Source of the DNA: Aestuariibacter sp. GS-14
GTDB taxonomy: Bacteria; Pseudomonadota; Gammaproteobacteria; Enterobacterales; Alteromonadaceae
Assembly: GCF_006494365.1 (NCBI RefSeq)
Contig: NZ_VHIP01000009.1
Location: 62,001-126,000, forward strand
Direction: 5' to 3'
Length of the DNA stretch: 64,000 nt
Part shown: piece after piece, positions 44,676-54,040 of the stretch
How the letters are laid out: every line of letters starts with the position of its first letter
Position numbering within the stretch: position 1 is the stretch's first letter
Notes under the pieces: generated by a model
What the model was told of the DNA's origin: nothing
What the model saw: the letters and a program-made list of their open reading frames with translations, nothing else
The model's database searches: none
Position numbers and translations under genes: made by a program

Positions 44676-45764
44676 CTAATTCTGTTCGAGCGGCAACGTT
44701 AATTGCTGCACATCTTTGGGTTCATCTAGCCCGACATGCAAACCCACCAAGCGAATTCCCCGCTCTTTAGCACGTGAATACGCTTCTTTTAACAGCGAGT
44801 GAAAGCGGCCTTTTTCCACCTCGGTATAGCGATGCTCAACGGTGGTGAGCTGGAAATCCTGGAATTTCAGTTTTACGCCCAGCGATTTTATTCGTATGGG
44901 TTTACTGGAATGGTATTTCTTTTGATGCAACGCCAGTCGGTTGCACAATGTATCGTACAAATATTCCACTACTTCCCTGCATTCAGCTTCGGTATGAATA
45001 TCAGCACTCAGTGTGCGCTCTACCCCCACTGATTTACGTACCCGATCCGTTTGGACGTCTCGCTCGTCAATACCATGTGCACGTTGCCATAAAATATGCC
45101 CAAACTTACCAAATCGCTTCTGGATCTGTTCATAAGGGTATTGTCTGACATCATCACAGGTGTACAACCCCAACTGATGTAATTTTTGTAAGGTAACCTC
45201 TCCAACACCCGGTATTTTTTTTAACGGTAACCTTCGCACAAAGCTATCGAGTTGTTCGGGTGCCACAACGCAAAGTCCATTGGGCTTATTTTCGTCGCTG
45301 GCCACTTTAGCCACAAACTTACAGGGGGCCACCCCCGCCGAGGCAGTGAGATTTAATTCCTGTTGAATGCGATAACGTATCGCCTCTGCGATGCGCGTTG
45401 CACTGCCCTGATATAGCTGACTGTCGGACACATCCAGGTACGCTTCATCCAGTGATAACGGCTCTATTTTGGTTGCATAATCAGCAAATATCTCGCGAAT
45501 TTTACGCGATTCTTCCTGGTACACGGCCATGCGCCCCGGTATCAGTTTGAGTTCCGGACATAACTTTAATGCGTAAGCTGACGCCATGGCAGAACGAACG
45601 CCAAACTGACGAGCCTGATAGTTACAGGTGGCAATAACGCCACGCCGGTCTGAGCTGCCACCAATGGCAATGGGCACATGCTGTAGAGCCGGATTATCCC
45701 GCATTTCCACTGCAGCATAAAAGCAGTCCATATCCACATGAATTATTTTACGCACAACCGACAT
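44676..45764 (-). CDS. dinB: DNA polymerase IV
   Basis: A 362-residue Y-family translesion polymerase. I chose ATG 45764 (MSVVRKIIHVDMDCFYAAVE); the track to 45827 runs through the SOS box. Catalytic acidic residues lie in HVDMDCFYAAVE and SLDEAYLDVS, and the fingers (STCNYQARQFGVRSAMA-like), helix-hairpin-helix (KKIPGVGEVTLQKL) and little-finger regions are all recognisable. It replicates past damaged bases with low fidelity. A LexA-type box 44 bp upstream puts it in the SOS regulon. It ends QLTLPLEQN, a possible beta-clamp-binding tail (QLTLPL). Confidence 0.95.
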   Translation of the reverse strand: MSVVRKIIHVDMDCFYAAVEMRDNPALQHVPIAIGGSSDRRGVIATCNYQARQFGVRSAMASAYALKLCPELKLIPGRMAVYQEESRKIREIFADYATKIEPLSLDEAYLDVSDSQLYQGSATRIAEAIRYRIQQELNLTASAGVAPCKFVAKVASDENKPNGLCVVAPEQLDSFVRRLPLKKIPGVGEVTLQKLHQLGLYTCDDVRQYPYEQIQKRFGKFGHILWQRAHGIDERDVQTDRVRKSVGVERTLSADIHTEAECREVVEYLYDTLCNRLALHQKKYHSSKPIRIKSLGVKLKFQDFQLTTVEHRYTEVEKGRFHSLLKEAYSRAKERGIRLVGLHVGLDEPKDVQQLTLPLEQN

Positions 45765-45807
45765 ACCAGCCTGAAGTAACCTAGCACCGGCACATATTAG
45801 CGCACAA

Positions 45808-45823
45808 CTGTACATATATCCAG
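45808..45823 (-). promoter_or_regulatory. LexA-binding (SOS) box of dinB
   Basis: CTGTACATATATCCAG matches the gammaproteobacterial consensus CTGT-N8-ACAG at seven of eight defined positions (CCAG for ACAG), with the usual AT-rich centre. It lies 44 bp before the dinB ATG, a standard place for LexA repression. Confidence 0.8.
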
Positions 45824-45923
45824 TCAACTGTAAAACACGTTGTTGTGGTTAATTTTCAGGCAATAGTGTATTACCTCTTCATTAGTGTGTAACATCGCAG
45901 TGTATTTTTACCAAGCATTGATT

Positions 45924-46727
45924 ATGAAACCGGAGTCCATCGGCATTATTGTGCCTTCGTCATTCTCGCAGTATGAGCCAGGCTGGTTTATCCCCGTACC
46001 GGCACTGGCAAATTACGTTCAATGCATTTGGACCCTGCCAGTCCAGCAAGCAGGCAGTGCAATCAACGCAGAAAAACTCTATCCTGATGCGGGCGCAAGC
46101 CTGATGTTTGAGTTTTCTGGTGATACGGTAATATGTCGCTTCTGCTTTAATACCCAAACGCTTCGGCATCAATGGTCGCCTGAGGCAGAACATCTGAGTA
46201 TTCGTATAAAGCCTGGCGCTATATGTGCGCTACTGGATGTTCAGTTTCTTCATTTCGCGAACGCTTCACTGCCTTTGGATGAACCCGATTTAGCTGGCAT
46301 TAACAGATTATCAGACGAGTTACTCCCACAAAATCACTGGCAGCGGGTTGAAACAGTACAAACCTGGCTGATAAACCGGCTTAGTCAGCGTCAGGCAGGG
46401 ATAAACGCCGGACTCGTTACTGCGTTGTCTTCCATTAATACAGCGCCTGAGCAATATGCGAATAAACTCGGTATGTCGCGGCGCACACTGGAGCGACGCA
46501 TGCGCTCGCAGTTGGGAGTTTCACCTAATCAAATGCTGGATTTCCGTCGAATCAGACTTGCTCGCGAACAATTGATATCGGGTACCGAATCGTTAGCCGA
46601 TATCGCATTAACTACCGGATTTTACGACCAGGCTCACTTTACCAATCTGTTTCGCGACGCCACCATGGAATCGCCGGCGCAATATCGCCGCAGAAAATTG
46701 TCGCAAATTTCCAATACCCGAATTTAA
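45924..46727 (+). CDS. AraC family transcriptional regulator
   Basis: A 267-residue AraC regulator. I chose ATG 45924 (MKPESIGIIVPSSF). The N-terminal domain (EPGWFIPVPALANYVQCIWT) resembles the DUF6597-type sensor of many such proteins. The C-terminal pair of helix-turn-helices is clear: YANKLGMSRRTLERRMRSQ, LGVSPNQMLDFRRIRLAREQ and LADIALTTGFYDQAHFTNLF. It lies divergent from dinB and 47 bp upstream of the AhpD-like gene, its most likely target. Confidence 0.9.
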   Translation: MKPESIGIIVPSSFSQYEPGWFIPVPALANYVQCIWTLPVQQAGSAINAEKLYPDAGASLMFEFSGDTVICRFCFNTQTLRHQWSPEAEHLSIRIKPGAICALLDVQFLHFANASLPLDEPDLAGINRLSDELLPQNHWQRVETVQTWLINRLSQRQAGINAGLVTALSSINTAPEQYANKLGMSRRTLERRMRSQLGVSPNQMLDFRRIRLAREQLISGTESLADIALTTGFYDQAHFTNLFRDATMESPAQYRRRKLSQISNTRI

Positions 46728-46774
46728 GTATTGCCTACCCTCTTATTTAATTTTCTAATCAAGAGGAGCAACAC

Positions 46775-47245
46775 ATGACCGCTCATATCACACCAGATGA
46801 AGTTTTTGAACGGTGTCCCCGCATTACCCCCCACTTACTTGGCCTGGGAAAAGTGAGTAATAACGTTGAGGTGCCGACGTTAATCCAGCACTTGGTCAAA
46901 CTCAGGGTATCCCAACTCAATCATTGCGGATTTTGTCAGGTAATGCACGCGGCTGAAGCCCGAGCCGATGGAGAGTCACAAGTGCGGCTGGACGTGCTGC
47001 CAGCCTGGCGAGAAGCGCCTTGCTTTAATGCAAAAGAGCGAGCAGCGCTGGCTTGGGCTGAAGCCGTCACACTGATTGCTGCACAACCTGACGTGTCGCT
47101 TTCTTTTTCGCAGTTGACGAGTCAGTTTAATAATCAGGCTATCGTAGAACTCACTACGGTAATACTGGAGATTAACAGCTGGAATCGCATTGCTGTTGGT
47201 TTTAATTTCACACCTGAAGTGGAGGGTGTCCATGCATCAGCCTAA
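46775..47245 (+). CDS. Carboxymuconolactone decarboxylase/AhpD-like protein
   Basis: A 156-residue AhpD-fold protein. The redox motif HCGFCQVMHAAEAR contains CxxC followed by His four residues on, the active-site arrangement of alkylhydroperoxidases. AERAALAWAEAVT-like helices (ERAALAWAEAVTLI) and the ILEINSWNRIAVGFNF end fit the family. A GAGGAG ribosome site precedes ATG 46775. Likely an antioxidant or carbonyl/peroxide-handling protein regulated by the AraC protein just upstream. The small membrane gene overlaps its end. Confidence 0.92.
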   Translation: MTAHITPDEVFERCPRITPHLLGLGKVSNNVEVPTLIQHLVKLRVSQLNHCGFCQVMHAAEARADGESQVRLDVLPAWREAPCFNAKERAALAWAEAVTLIAAQPDVSLSFSQLTSQFNNQAIVELTTVILEINSWNRIAVGFNFTPEVEGVHASA

Positions 47246-47396
47246 GAACAAGAAACTCGTCGTTGCCAGCCTGTGTTTTCTATTTGGCAGTACGTTGTTT
47301 CTGCCCCAACTGGCTATTTTTGCCACCATTGGCGTGTATTTATTTATGTTGGGGTCGCTGCTCATGTTGATTGATACGCTAACGGCCAAAGCGTAG
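47232..47396 (+). CDS. Small membrane protein (YrhK-like)
   Basis: A 54-residue protein with ATG 47232 after a good GGAGGG ribosome site inside the end of the AhpD-like gene; the two genes overlap by 14 bp. Two hydrophobic helices (VVASLCFLFGSTLFLPQLAI and IGVYLFMLGSLLMLIDTL) follow a basic N-terminus. The ending resembles YrhK-domain proteins, a membrane family of unknown role. Coupling to the AhpD-like gene suggests a joint task. The longer frame from 47190 is not supported. Confidence 0.6.
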   Translation: MHQPKNKKLVVASLCFLFGSTLFLPQLAIFATIGVYLFMLGSLLMLIDTLTAKA

Positions 47397-47477
47397 TGTT
47401 GCTTTCACCAACATATTCGGATGCAAAGCCATTTTTTGGCTGATACTCTGTGCTTTTGGATGGTCAAAGGAAAAGTG

Positions 47478-48167
47478 ATGAACAATAAACAAGATTGCTT
47501 TTGGGACAAGCCGGGCCCCTCCTGGTTAATTATTGCCCTGATCCTGTATTCTGTTTTGTCCTTTTCCTTAGAGACCATTCCAGATTTACCTTCTGCGTTA
47601 GTGACATTTTTACATTACTCAGAATTTGTGGTTGTGTTGGTCTTTACGCTGGAGTACGCGACACGCGTATATAAAGCAAAGCATCCATTGCGCTTTGTCT
47701 TTAGCTTTTATGGTATCATCGACCTGCTCGCCATTTTGCCGTTTTATCTTATGCTGGCAATCGACCTGAGAGCTTTGCGATTGTTCCGCCTGCTGCGGCT
47801 TGCCCGCTTGTTAAAACTTACCCGATACAGCAATGCAATCAGACGTTTCAGTCAGGCATTGTACTCGGTAAAAGAAGAACTGGTGATATTCAGTTTTGCC
47901 AGCCTGGTCATTCTGTTTTTGGCTTCTGTTGGCATTTATCATTTCGAACATGCCGCTCAGCCAGAGGTGTTCACTACGCTTTTTGACTGCATGTGGTGGG
48001 CAGCAGCAACCTTAACCACGGTCGGTTATGGCGATATTTACCCAGTAACTGTCGGCGGGAAATTGTTTACGTTTTTAGTGCTAATGCTGGGACTGGGTAT
48101 GATTGCAGTGCCCACTGGGATCATTGCCACGGCGTTATCAACGGTTAGACAATCCGAGAAAAACTAG
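47478..48167 (+). CDS. Voltage-gated potassium channel-like protein
   Basis: A 229-residue six-helix channel. I chose ATG 47478, six bases after an AAAGGA ribosome site. The voltage-sensor S4 is visible as LRALRLFRLLRLARLLKLTR, with arginines or lysines every third residue, and the selectivity filter is TVGYGDIYPV. It lacks a large cytoplasmic ligand domain. It should conduct K+ out of or into the cell with membrane voltage. The gene follows the AhpD-like group by 81 bp and converges on nqrM. Confidence 0.92.
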   Translation: MNNKQDCFWDKPGPSWLIIALILYSVLSFSLETIPDLPSALVTFLHYSEFVVVLVFTLEYATRVYKAKHPLRFVFSFYGIIDLLAILPFYLMLAIDLRALRLFRLLRLARLLKLTRYSNAIRRFSQALYSVKEELVIFSFASLVILFLASVGIYHFEHAAQPEVFTTLFDCMWWAAATLTTVGYGDIYPVTVGGKLFTFLVLMLGLGMIAVPTGIIATALSTVRQSEKN

Positions 48168-48207
48168 CGGATAAGTTCGTTCACTTACCCGCTGGTTAAT
48201 AGCAATC

Positions 48208-48441
48208 TCAGATAATGCGATCTTTATCCCAGGCCTTCAGTTTTTCCTGGCGTAATGCCTCTTTTTCCTGACGGGCTTTCTTCCGGTCACACGGCTCAGG
48301 GCAATCGCAGGCTTTATCGATACCCAGTGCACCCAGGCCACCGCAACTGCCCGAAATAGTTTTCTTTTGAAGCAGGTAACCAATCGCCATGGCGACTACC
48401 ATTACCAGAAAAAATACAAACGCTAATATAAACGTACTCAT
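48208..48441 (-). CDS. nqrM: Nqr maturation factor NqrM
   Basis: A 77-residue membrane protein (DUF539). One transmembrane helix (ILAFVFFLVMVVAMAIGYLL) precedes a cysteine-rich tail: GSCGGLGALGIDKACDCPEP, then CDRKKAR. NqrM is needed to assemble the Na+-NQR complex, probably by delivering iron to the NqrD/NqrE site through these cysteines. It lies 5 bp after apbE, as usual in nqr loci. Confidence 0.93.
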   Translation of the reverse strand: MSTFILAFVFFLVMVVAMAIGYLLQKKTISGSCGGLGALGIDKACDCPEPCDRKKARQEKEALRQEKLKAWDKDRII

Positions 48442-48446
48442 TCCTA

Positions 48447-49463
48447 CTACTCTTCGTAAACCGTTACCAGCGATTCAAATGCCGGACTGCTGTATTCCAC
48501 AAATCCAGTATCTTCACGCTTTACTATAAATACCGCCAGGTCGTTTTCTTCAGCTAATACGATAGCACTTTCCCATCCCATCACATTAAATGCCGTTGCC
48601 AGCCCATCCGCAGTCATTGAAGACGGGTGAATCACCGTAACCGAAACGGTATTGTGCTGTATGGGTCTGCCCGTGCGAGGATCAATCAAATGAGAGTACC
48701 GAACGCCGTTTTGTTCGTAGTAGTTGCGGTAATCACCTGATGTTGCAATTGCGTTATCGCCAATTGAAATCACCTTTTGTACTGCGCGTTCGTTCGACAC
48801 AGGCTTTTCAATAGCAATGAGCCATTCACCGCCACTGCCCTTACTGCCCTTGACGCGCATTTCGCCGCCAATCTCAACCAGGTAACTGTTGATCCCCTGC
48901 GACTCTAACAGGTCAGCCACCACATCCACACCGTACCCCTTGGCAATTGTAGACAAGTCTACATATAACTGCGGGTGTGCTTTTACCAATCCGTCTTCAA
49001 CTACAGTCAGCTTGTCCAAACCTGTATAAGCTCTTACCTCGTCGACTTCCTGTTGGCTGGGAATCGTTTCGGGGCGCATGGTTGGGCCAAATCCCCACAA
49101 ATTTACCAAGGGCCCTACTGTAACATCCAGTACGCCATCACTTAATTCGCCTAGTCTAATCGCTTCCAGTACTACCTTGCGGGTTTCCGGCGAAATCGCA
49201 AAGGGTTGCTCAAACCGATACTGATTAAAACGCGATAACTCCGACGTGGGGTCATAAGTCGACATGAGTTTATTTACATGAACTAGTCGCTCATCGATAA
49301 GCTGTTTTACTGCTTCTTTGTCGGCACTTTCCACTTTGGGAAATTTAACGTTATACGTCGTGCCCATAGTGTTGCCGTAAATGTGTTCTATTTCTACTGG
49401 TGGGTTCGAGCACGCCACCAACAAAAACACTAACAGGCCAATCATATACCTGAACTTATTCAA
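48447..49463 (-). CDS. apbE: FAD:protein FMN transferase
   Basis: A 338-residue lipoprotein (signal MNKFRYMIGLLVFLLVACSN) that attaches FMN covalently to threonine in NqrB and NqrC. Family signatures are present: GTTYNVKFP, ELSRFNQY, DVTVGPLVNLWGFGP, DLSTIAKGYGVD, and ATSGDYRNYYE followed by SHLIDPRTGRP. It lies downstream of nqrF and 5 bp upstream of nqrM. The terminator between nqrF and apbE (49535-49561) suggests partial separate control. Confidence 0.95.
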   Translation of the reverse strand: MNKFRYMIGLLVFLLVACSNPPVEIEHIYGNTMGTTYNVKFPKVESADKEAVKQLIDERLVHVNKLMSTYDPTSELSRFNQYRFEQPFAISPETRKVVLEAIRLGELSDGVLDVTVGPLVNLWGFGPTMRPETIPSQQEVDEVRAYTGLDKLTVVEDGLVKAHPQLYVDLSTIAKGYGVDVVADLLESQGINSYLVEIGGEMRVKGSKGSGGEWLIAIEKPVSNERAVQKVISIGDNAIATSGDYRNYYEQNGVRYSHLIDPRTGRPIQHNTVSVTVIHPSSMTADGLATAFNVMGWESAIVLAEENDLAVFIVKREDTGFVEYSSPAFESLVTVYEE

Positions 49464-49534
49464 ACTCGCCTCCGTGATTAGGTAGACTTGTGTATCTTTA
49501 CTGCACCAATTACAAACATGATCTCTAAGTAAGT

Positions 49535-49561
49535 AAAAAAGGGGGCTGACTGCCCCCTTTT
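49535..49561 (-). terminator. Terminator or attenuator between nqrF and apbE
   Basis: A 6-bp all-GC stem (GGGGGC/GCCCCC) with A and T runs on both sides lies 17 bp past the nqrF stop. On the minus strand it is a standard terminator, so apbE-nqrM expression may depend on read-through or an own promoter in the remaining 70 bp. Confidence 0.85.
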
Positions 49562-49577
49562 AATGCTGAACTTAGTA

Positions 49578-50810
49578 TTAACCGCCGAAGTCATCCAACA
49601 GGATATTTTCGTCTTCAACACCTAACTCTTTCAGCATGTTGATTACGGCTGCGTTCATCATAGGTGGTCCACACATGTAGAACTCACAGTCTTCTGGCGC
49701 AGGGTGATCTTTCAGGTAGTTTTCCAGCAATACGTTGTGGATAAACCCTTTGTAACCATCCCAGTTGTCTTCTGGCTGTGGATCAGACAGAGCAACATAC
49801 CAGTTAAAGTTGTCGTTTTCTTTTGCCAGCATATCGAAATCTTCTACGTAGAACATTTCGCGCAGTGAACGGGCACCGTACCAGAAGCTGATCTTACGAT
49901 CAGTTTTAATACGACGCAGCTGGTCAAAAATGTGCGAACGCATTGGCGCCATACCAGCACCACCACCAATGAAGACCATTTCGGCATTTGTTTCTTTAGC
50001 GAAGAACTCACCAAATGGACCAGAGATTGTCGCTTTGTCGCCCTTTTTAAGGCTCCAAATGTATGATGACATTTTACCAGCAGGCAGAGTAAGGTTATTA
50101 GGCGGCGGCGTAGCAATACGCACGTTCAGCATAATAATCCCTTCTTCTTCCGGGTAGTTTGCCATTGAGTAAGCGCGAATGGTTTCTTCATCTACTTTAG
50201 ATTCGATGTTAAAGAAGCCAAAACGCTCCCAGTCGCCACGGTATTTCTCTGGGATATCAAAATCCTTGTACTTAACGTGGTGAGCAGGCGCTTCGATTTG
50301 AATGTAACCGCCCGCACGGAACGGTACGCTTTCGCCATTTGGAATCTTAAGCTTCAGCTCTTTAATAAAGGTGGCTTTGTTGTCGTTAGAAATAACCTCA
50401 CAATCCCACTTCTTAATACCAAAGATTTCTTCTTCCAGCTCAATTTCCATGTCTTGCTTAACAGATACCTGGCAAGACAGACGGCAACCTTCACGTGCTT
50501 CACGCTTAGTGATGTGATCAAGCTCAGTTGGCAGGATTTCGCCGCCACCAGAGTGAATTTCCACACGGCACTGACCGCATGAACCACCACCACCACAGGC
50601 TGACGATACGAAGATACCCGCATTCGCCAGTGCACCCAGTAGCTTGCCACCTGGTGCAGTAGTAATGGCTTTGTTTGGATCGCCATTGATTAAAATCCTT
50701 ACATCGCCAGTAGGCACCAGTTTGGATTTTGCAAACAGGATCACAAACACCAGCGCAAGAACGATTACAATGAACATTCCAACGCCAAGAAAAATTTCGA
50801 TTTGATTCAT
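49578..50810 (-). CDS. nqrF: Na+-translocating NADH:quinone reductase subunit F
   Basis: A 410-residue subunit that accepts electrons from NADH. A single N-terminal helix ([19 protein letters not shown]) is followed by a 2Fe-2S domain with [10 protein letters not shown] and a final Cys (CRLSCQVSV), then FAD domain (RAYSMANYP) and NADH domain ([18 protein letters not shown], ending LLDDFGG). Length and order are as in Vibrio NqrF. It is the sixth gene of the nqr operon. Confidence 0.98.
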   Translation of the reverse strand: MNQIEIFLGVGMFIVIVLALVFVILFAKSKLVPTGDVRILINGDPNKAITTAPGGKLLGALANAGIFVSSACGGGGSCGQCRVEIHSGGGEILPTELDHITKREAREGCRLSCQVSVKQDMEIELEEEIFGIKKWDCEVISNDNKATFIKELKLKIPNGESVPFRAGGYIQIEAPAHHVKYKDFDIPEKYRGDWERFGFFNIESKVDEETIRAYSMANYPEEEGIIMLNVRIATPPPNNLTLPAGKMSSYIWSLKKGDKATISGPFGEFFAKETNAEMVFIGGGAGMAPMRSHIFDQLRRIKTDRKISFWYGARSLREMFYVEDFDMLAKENDNFNWYVALSDPQPEDNWDGYKGFIHNVLLENYLKDHPAPEDCEFYMCGPPMMNAAVINMLKELGVEDENILLDDFGG

Positions 50811-50832
50811 AATTTCTACTCCTTAGCGTTAA

Positions 50833-51441
50833 TTACAGCTGAACGCCAGTGAAGGACTGGAAGCCCAGTGCCATCAGGCCAGCAATCATGAACACAGAAC
50901 CCAGGCCGCGGATACCGTTTGGCATATCAGCGTACTTCAGCTTTTCACGCACTGCTGCAAGCAATACGATAGCCAGAGCCCAACCCATACCACTACCGAT
51001 ACCGTATACAATACTCTCTGTGAAGTTGTATTCACGTTGTACTGCAAACGACACGCCACCGAAGATGGCGCAGTTAACGGTAATCAGAGGCAGGAAGATA
51101 CCCAGTGCGTTGTAAAGCGCCGGGAAGAACTTATCCAGGCTCATTTCCAGAATCTGTACCAGTGCTGCAATTACACCGATAAAGGTAAGGAAGTTCAGGA
51201 AGCTCAGGTCGGCATCAGGGAAACCGGCCCACGCCAGCGCGCCTGGAGCAAGGATGTTTACGTAGATGATTTGGTTAGCAGGTACAGAAATACCCAGTAC
51301 CACGACTACGGCAATACCCAGACCCATGGCCGTTTTAACTTTCTTTGATACCGCCAGGAACGTACACATCCCCAAGAACAAAGACAGCGCCATGTTTTCG
51401 ATAAAGATCGAGCGAACAAATAATGATAAATAATGTTCCAC
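50833..51441 (-). CDS. nqrE: Na+-translocating NADH:quinone reductase subunit E
   Basis: A 202-residue integral subunit with about six helices. The start [20 protein letters not shown] and [12 protein letters not shown] hold the conserved cysteine that shares an iron centre with NqrD; the second cysteine is in [13 protein letters not shown]. It is 3 bp downstream of nqrD and 22 bp upstream of nqrF. Confidence 0.98.
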   Translation of the reverse strand: MEHYLSLFVRSIFIENMALSLFLGMCTFLAVSKKVKTAMGLGIAVVVVLGISVPANQIIYVNILAPGALAWAGFPDADLSFLNFLTFIGVIAALVQILEMSLDKFFPALYNALGIFLPLITVNCAIFGGVSFAVQREYNFTESIVYGIGSGMGWALAIVLLAAVREKLKYADMPNGIRGLGSVFMIAGLMALGFQSFTGVQL

Positions 51442-51444
51442 AAA

Positions 51445-52077
51445 TTACTCCTTAGGCTCGACTTGATCCGGACGGAAGGTACGCAGTACCCAGATCAGAC
51501 CGCCGATCAGGAAGAATGAACTGAATGGCAGGATTAACAGACCATTCGCTTGATACCAGCCGCCGTTCTGAACCAGAGGCAGGATTTCAAAGCCAAGGAT
51601 AGTACCGAAACCGAACAACTCTTTAATGATACCAACAATGATCAGCACACATGAGTAGCCCAATCCATTACCAATACCGTCCAGGAAGCTCATCAGAGGT
51701 GGACTCTTCATGGCGTATGCTTCCGCACGGCCCATTACGATACAGTTGGTGATAATCAATCCAACGAATACCGACAGCTGCTTGGAGATCTCGTACGAGT
51801 ACGCCTTCAGAATTTGGTCAACAACGATTACCAGCGAGGCGATAATGGTCATCTGAATGATGATACGCACACTGCTGGGGATCTGATTTCGAATAATCGA
51901 AATAAACAGGTTTGAAAACGCGGTAACGCTGGTCAGTGCCAGTGACATTACCAGTGCCGTTTCCAGCTTGGTAGTAATTGCCAGTGCAGAACAAATACCC
52001 AGGATTTGTAATGCAATTGGGTTACTGTCTAAGATCGGTCCAAAGAGGACCTTTTTCATTTCTTTAGAATCAGCCAT
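51445..52077 (-). CDS. nqrD: Na+-translocating NADH:quinone reductase subunit D
   Basis: A 210-residue six-helix membrane subunit, partner of NqrE around the intramembrane iron site. The conserved cysteines lie in [16 protein letters not shown] and [19 protein letters not shown]. It lies 12 bp after nqrC and 3 bp before nqrE. Length and motif order match Vibrio NqrD. Confidence 0.98.
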   Translation of the reverse strand: MADSKEMKKVLFGPILDSNPIALQILGICSALAITTKLETALVMSLALTSVTAFSNLFISIIRNQIPSSVRIIIQMTIIASLVIVVDQILKAYSYEISKQLSVFVGLIITNCIVMGRAEAYAMKSPPLMSFLDGIGNGLGYSCVLIIVGIIKELFGFGTILGFEILPLVQNGGWYQANGLLILPFSSFFLIGGLIWVLRTFRPDQVEPKE

Positions 52078-52089
52078 GATAATAACCCC

Positions 52090-52845
52090 TTACGAACGCC
52101 AGGCTTGTTTTTTCAGGAAAGGACCAAAGCCGTTGTCACCTACCCAGTACTGAACCGTGTTGTTCACACCGTTACTGGTTAAGGTTGCACCAGACAGTGC
52201 ATCAACCGCATATGGGTTTTCGTCGCCAGCGGCTTTTTTCACTTCAATGGCTACTTCGCCATCTTTGTATAGCTGCTTGCCGTCCCACTTAGCCTGCCAA
52301 GCCGGGTTTTGTACTTCACCACCCAGTCCTGGCGTTTCTTTTTGCTGATAGTAAATCAGTTCACGTACTGTTTCGCCGTCTGCATCCAGTGCCAGGAAAC
52401 CGTACATCAGATCCCACAAACCACTGCCATGTACTGGCAGAATTACGCGGGTAACAGCACCAGCAGTGTCGTGAACCAGATAAACAGGCGCAACGTCAGC
52501 GCGACGCTGAAAACCAACATTACCTACAACCTTTACGCTGGTTGAAGGCTCTTTGGCGGCCTTGTACATATCGTAGTCTGCCGATGGCGCGTCTACGAAT
52601 TCACCACTGCTCAGGTCAACGAATTTTTGCTCTACAAACTTACTGTAGGTGCCCTGAATGTCGCCGTTTGCTTCGCTCAGCAGACCCGCAGCCTGCAGAA
52701 TGTTAGACATCTGGTCTTTCTTAGCATTGCTTTGCTGAATGTCACGCAGACCTACAGCCGCGCCCGATACAATAATTGAGCAAACTAAACACACTGCCAG
52801 AACAACGCCGACTGTTTTTCCAAAAGTTTCTTTTTTAGCCGACAC
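52090..52845 (-). CDS. nqrC: Na+-translocating NADH:quinone reductase subunit C
   Basis: A 251-residue subunit with one N-terminal helix ([20 protein letters not shown]) and a periplasmic FMN-binding domain. The covalent FMN threonine lies in the [10 protein letters not shown] motif near the C-terminus, the ApbE target. Its start overlaps the nqrB end by 11 bp. Confidence 0.98.
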   Translation of the reverse strand: MSAKKETFGKTVGVVLAVCLVCSIIVSGAAVGLRDIQQSNAKKDQMSNILQAAGLLSEANGDIQGTYSKFVEQKFVDLSSGEFVDAPSADYDMYKAAKEPSTSVKVVGNVGFQRRADVAPVYLVHDTAGAVTRVILPVHGSGLWDLMYGFLALDADGETVRELIYYQQKETPGLGGEVQNPAWQAKWDGKQLYKDGEVAIEVKKAAGDENPYAVDALSGATLTSNGVNNTVQYWVGDNGFGPFLKKQAWRS

Positions 52846-54037
52846 GAGCTATCCTCCGCTTGATATTGCTTTGAGCGACAAAGTAGTCGAACAGGGGTGC
52901 CCACAGGTTAGCAAACAGAATTGCCAACATTACACCTTCAGGGAACGCAGGGTTCAGTACGCGAATCAGTACGGTCATAAAGCCGATAAAGAAACCGTAT
53001 GCCCATTTGCCCTGGTTCGTAAATGACGCAGACACTGGGTCGGTTGCCATAAAGAACATACCAAACGCCAGACCACCCACTACAAAGTGCCAGTGTGCTG
53101 GCATAGCAAACATTGGGTTCGTGTCGCTACCAATCAGATTAAGCAGTGTGGCGAAGAAGGCCACGCCTAACGCTACGCCCGCTACGATGCGCCAGCTGGC
53201 GATTCGCATGTAGATGATGAACAGGCCACCCAGCATAATTGCCAGTGCAGACACTTCACCCGCAGAACCAGGGATAAGACCCAGGAAGTGGTTCATCCAC
53301 AAGTCTGAGTTGCTGTAATCCAGTCCACCGTTTGCGCCCTGGCTCAGAGACGTGGCACCAGAATAACCATCAGCGGCTACCCAAACGCGGTCACCCGAGA
53401 TTTGTGCAGGGTAAGCAAAGTACAGGAATGCACGGCCAGATAGAGCTGGGTTGAGGAAGTTACGGCCAGTACCGCCAAAGATTTCTTTCGCGATTACCAC
53501 ACCGAACGTAATACCCAGCGCAACCTGCCACAATGGAATAGTAGCTGGTAGCGTTAATGCAAACAGTACAGACGTTACGAAGAAGCCTTCGTTCACTTCG
53601 TGCTTACGTACTGACGCAAACAAGACTTCCCAGAAACCACCCACGATGAAAGTCACCGCGTAAATTGGCAGCCAGAAGCACGCGCCGTAGAACATCAGGC
53701 CCAGTGTGCCTGCGTTGGTAATGTCGCCGCCTAATGCCGTAAACAGGCCTGCCTGCCACGTATCAGGTAAGGTACCCGCGCCCGCAGCAATTGCGTCCTG
53801 CGCCTGGAAACCAATGTTGTACATCCCAAAGAACATAGCTGGGAATGTTGCCATCCACACCATGATCATGATGCGTTTTAAGTCGATACTGTCACGTACG
53901 TGAGTACCCACTTTGTTTACCTTACCCGGGGTATAGAAGATGGTCGCAGCGGCTTCATACAGCGCGTACCACTTTTCGTATTTACCACCTGGTTCGAAGT
54001 TCGGTTCGATCTTCTCTAAATACGCTTTTAAGCCCAT
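52835..54037 (-). CDS. nqrB: Na+-translocating NADH:quinone reductase subunit B
   Basis: A 400-residue membrane subunit with about ten helices that forms the sodium path. The covalently bound FMN threonine is in [13 protein letters not shown] (SGAT motif). The N-terminal cytoplasmic stretch ([20 protein letters not shown]) matches the family. It lies 3 bp after nqrA and overlaps nqrC. Confidence 0.98.
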   Translation of the reverse strand: MGLKAYLEKIEPNFEPGGKYEKWYALYEAAATIFYTPGKVNKVGTHVRDSIDLKRIMIMVWMATFPAMFFGMYNIGFQAQDAIAAGAGTLPDTWQAGLFTALGGDITNAGTLGLMFYGACFWLPIYAVTFIVGGFWEVLFASVRKHEVNEGFFVTSVLFALTLPATIPLWQVALGITFGVVIAKEIFGGTGRNFLNPALSGRAFLYFAYPAQISGDRVWVAADGYSGATSLSQGANGGLDYSNSDLWMNHFLGLIPGSAGEVSALAIMLGGLFIIYMRIASWRIVAGVALGVAFFATLLNLIGSDTNPMFAMPAHWHFVVGGLAFGMFFMATDPVSASFTNQGKWAYGFFIGFMTVLIRVLNPAFPEGVMLAILFANLWAPLFDYFVAQSNIKRRIARVG

Positions 54038-54040
54038 GAA

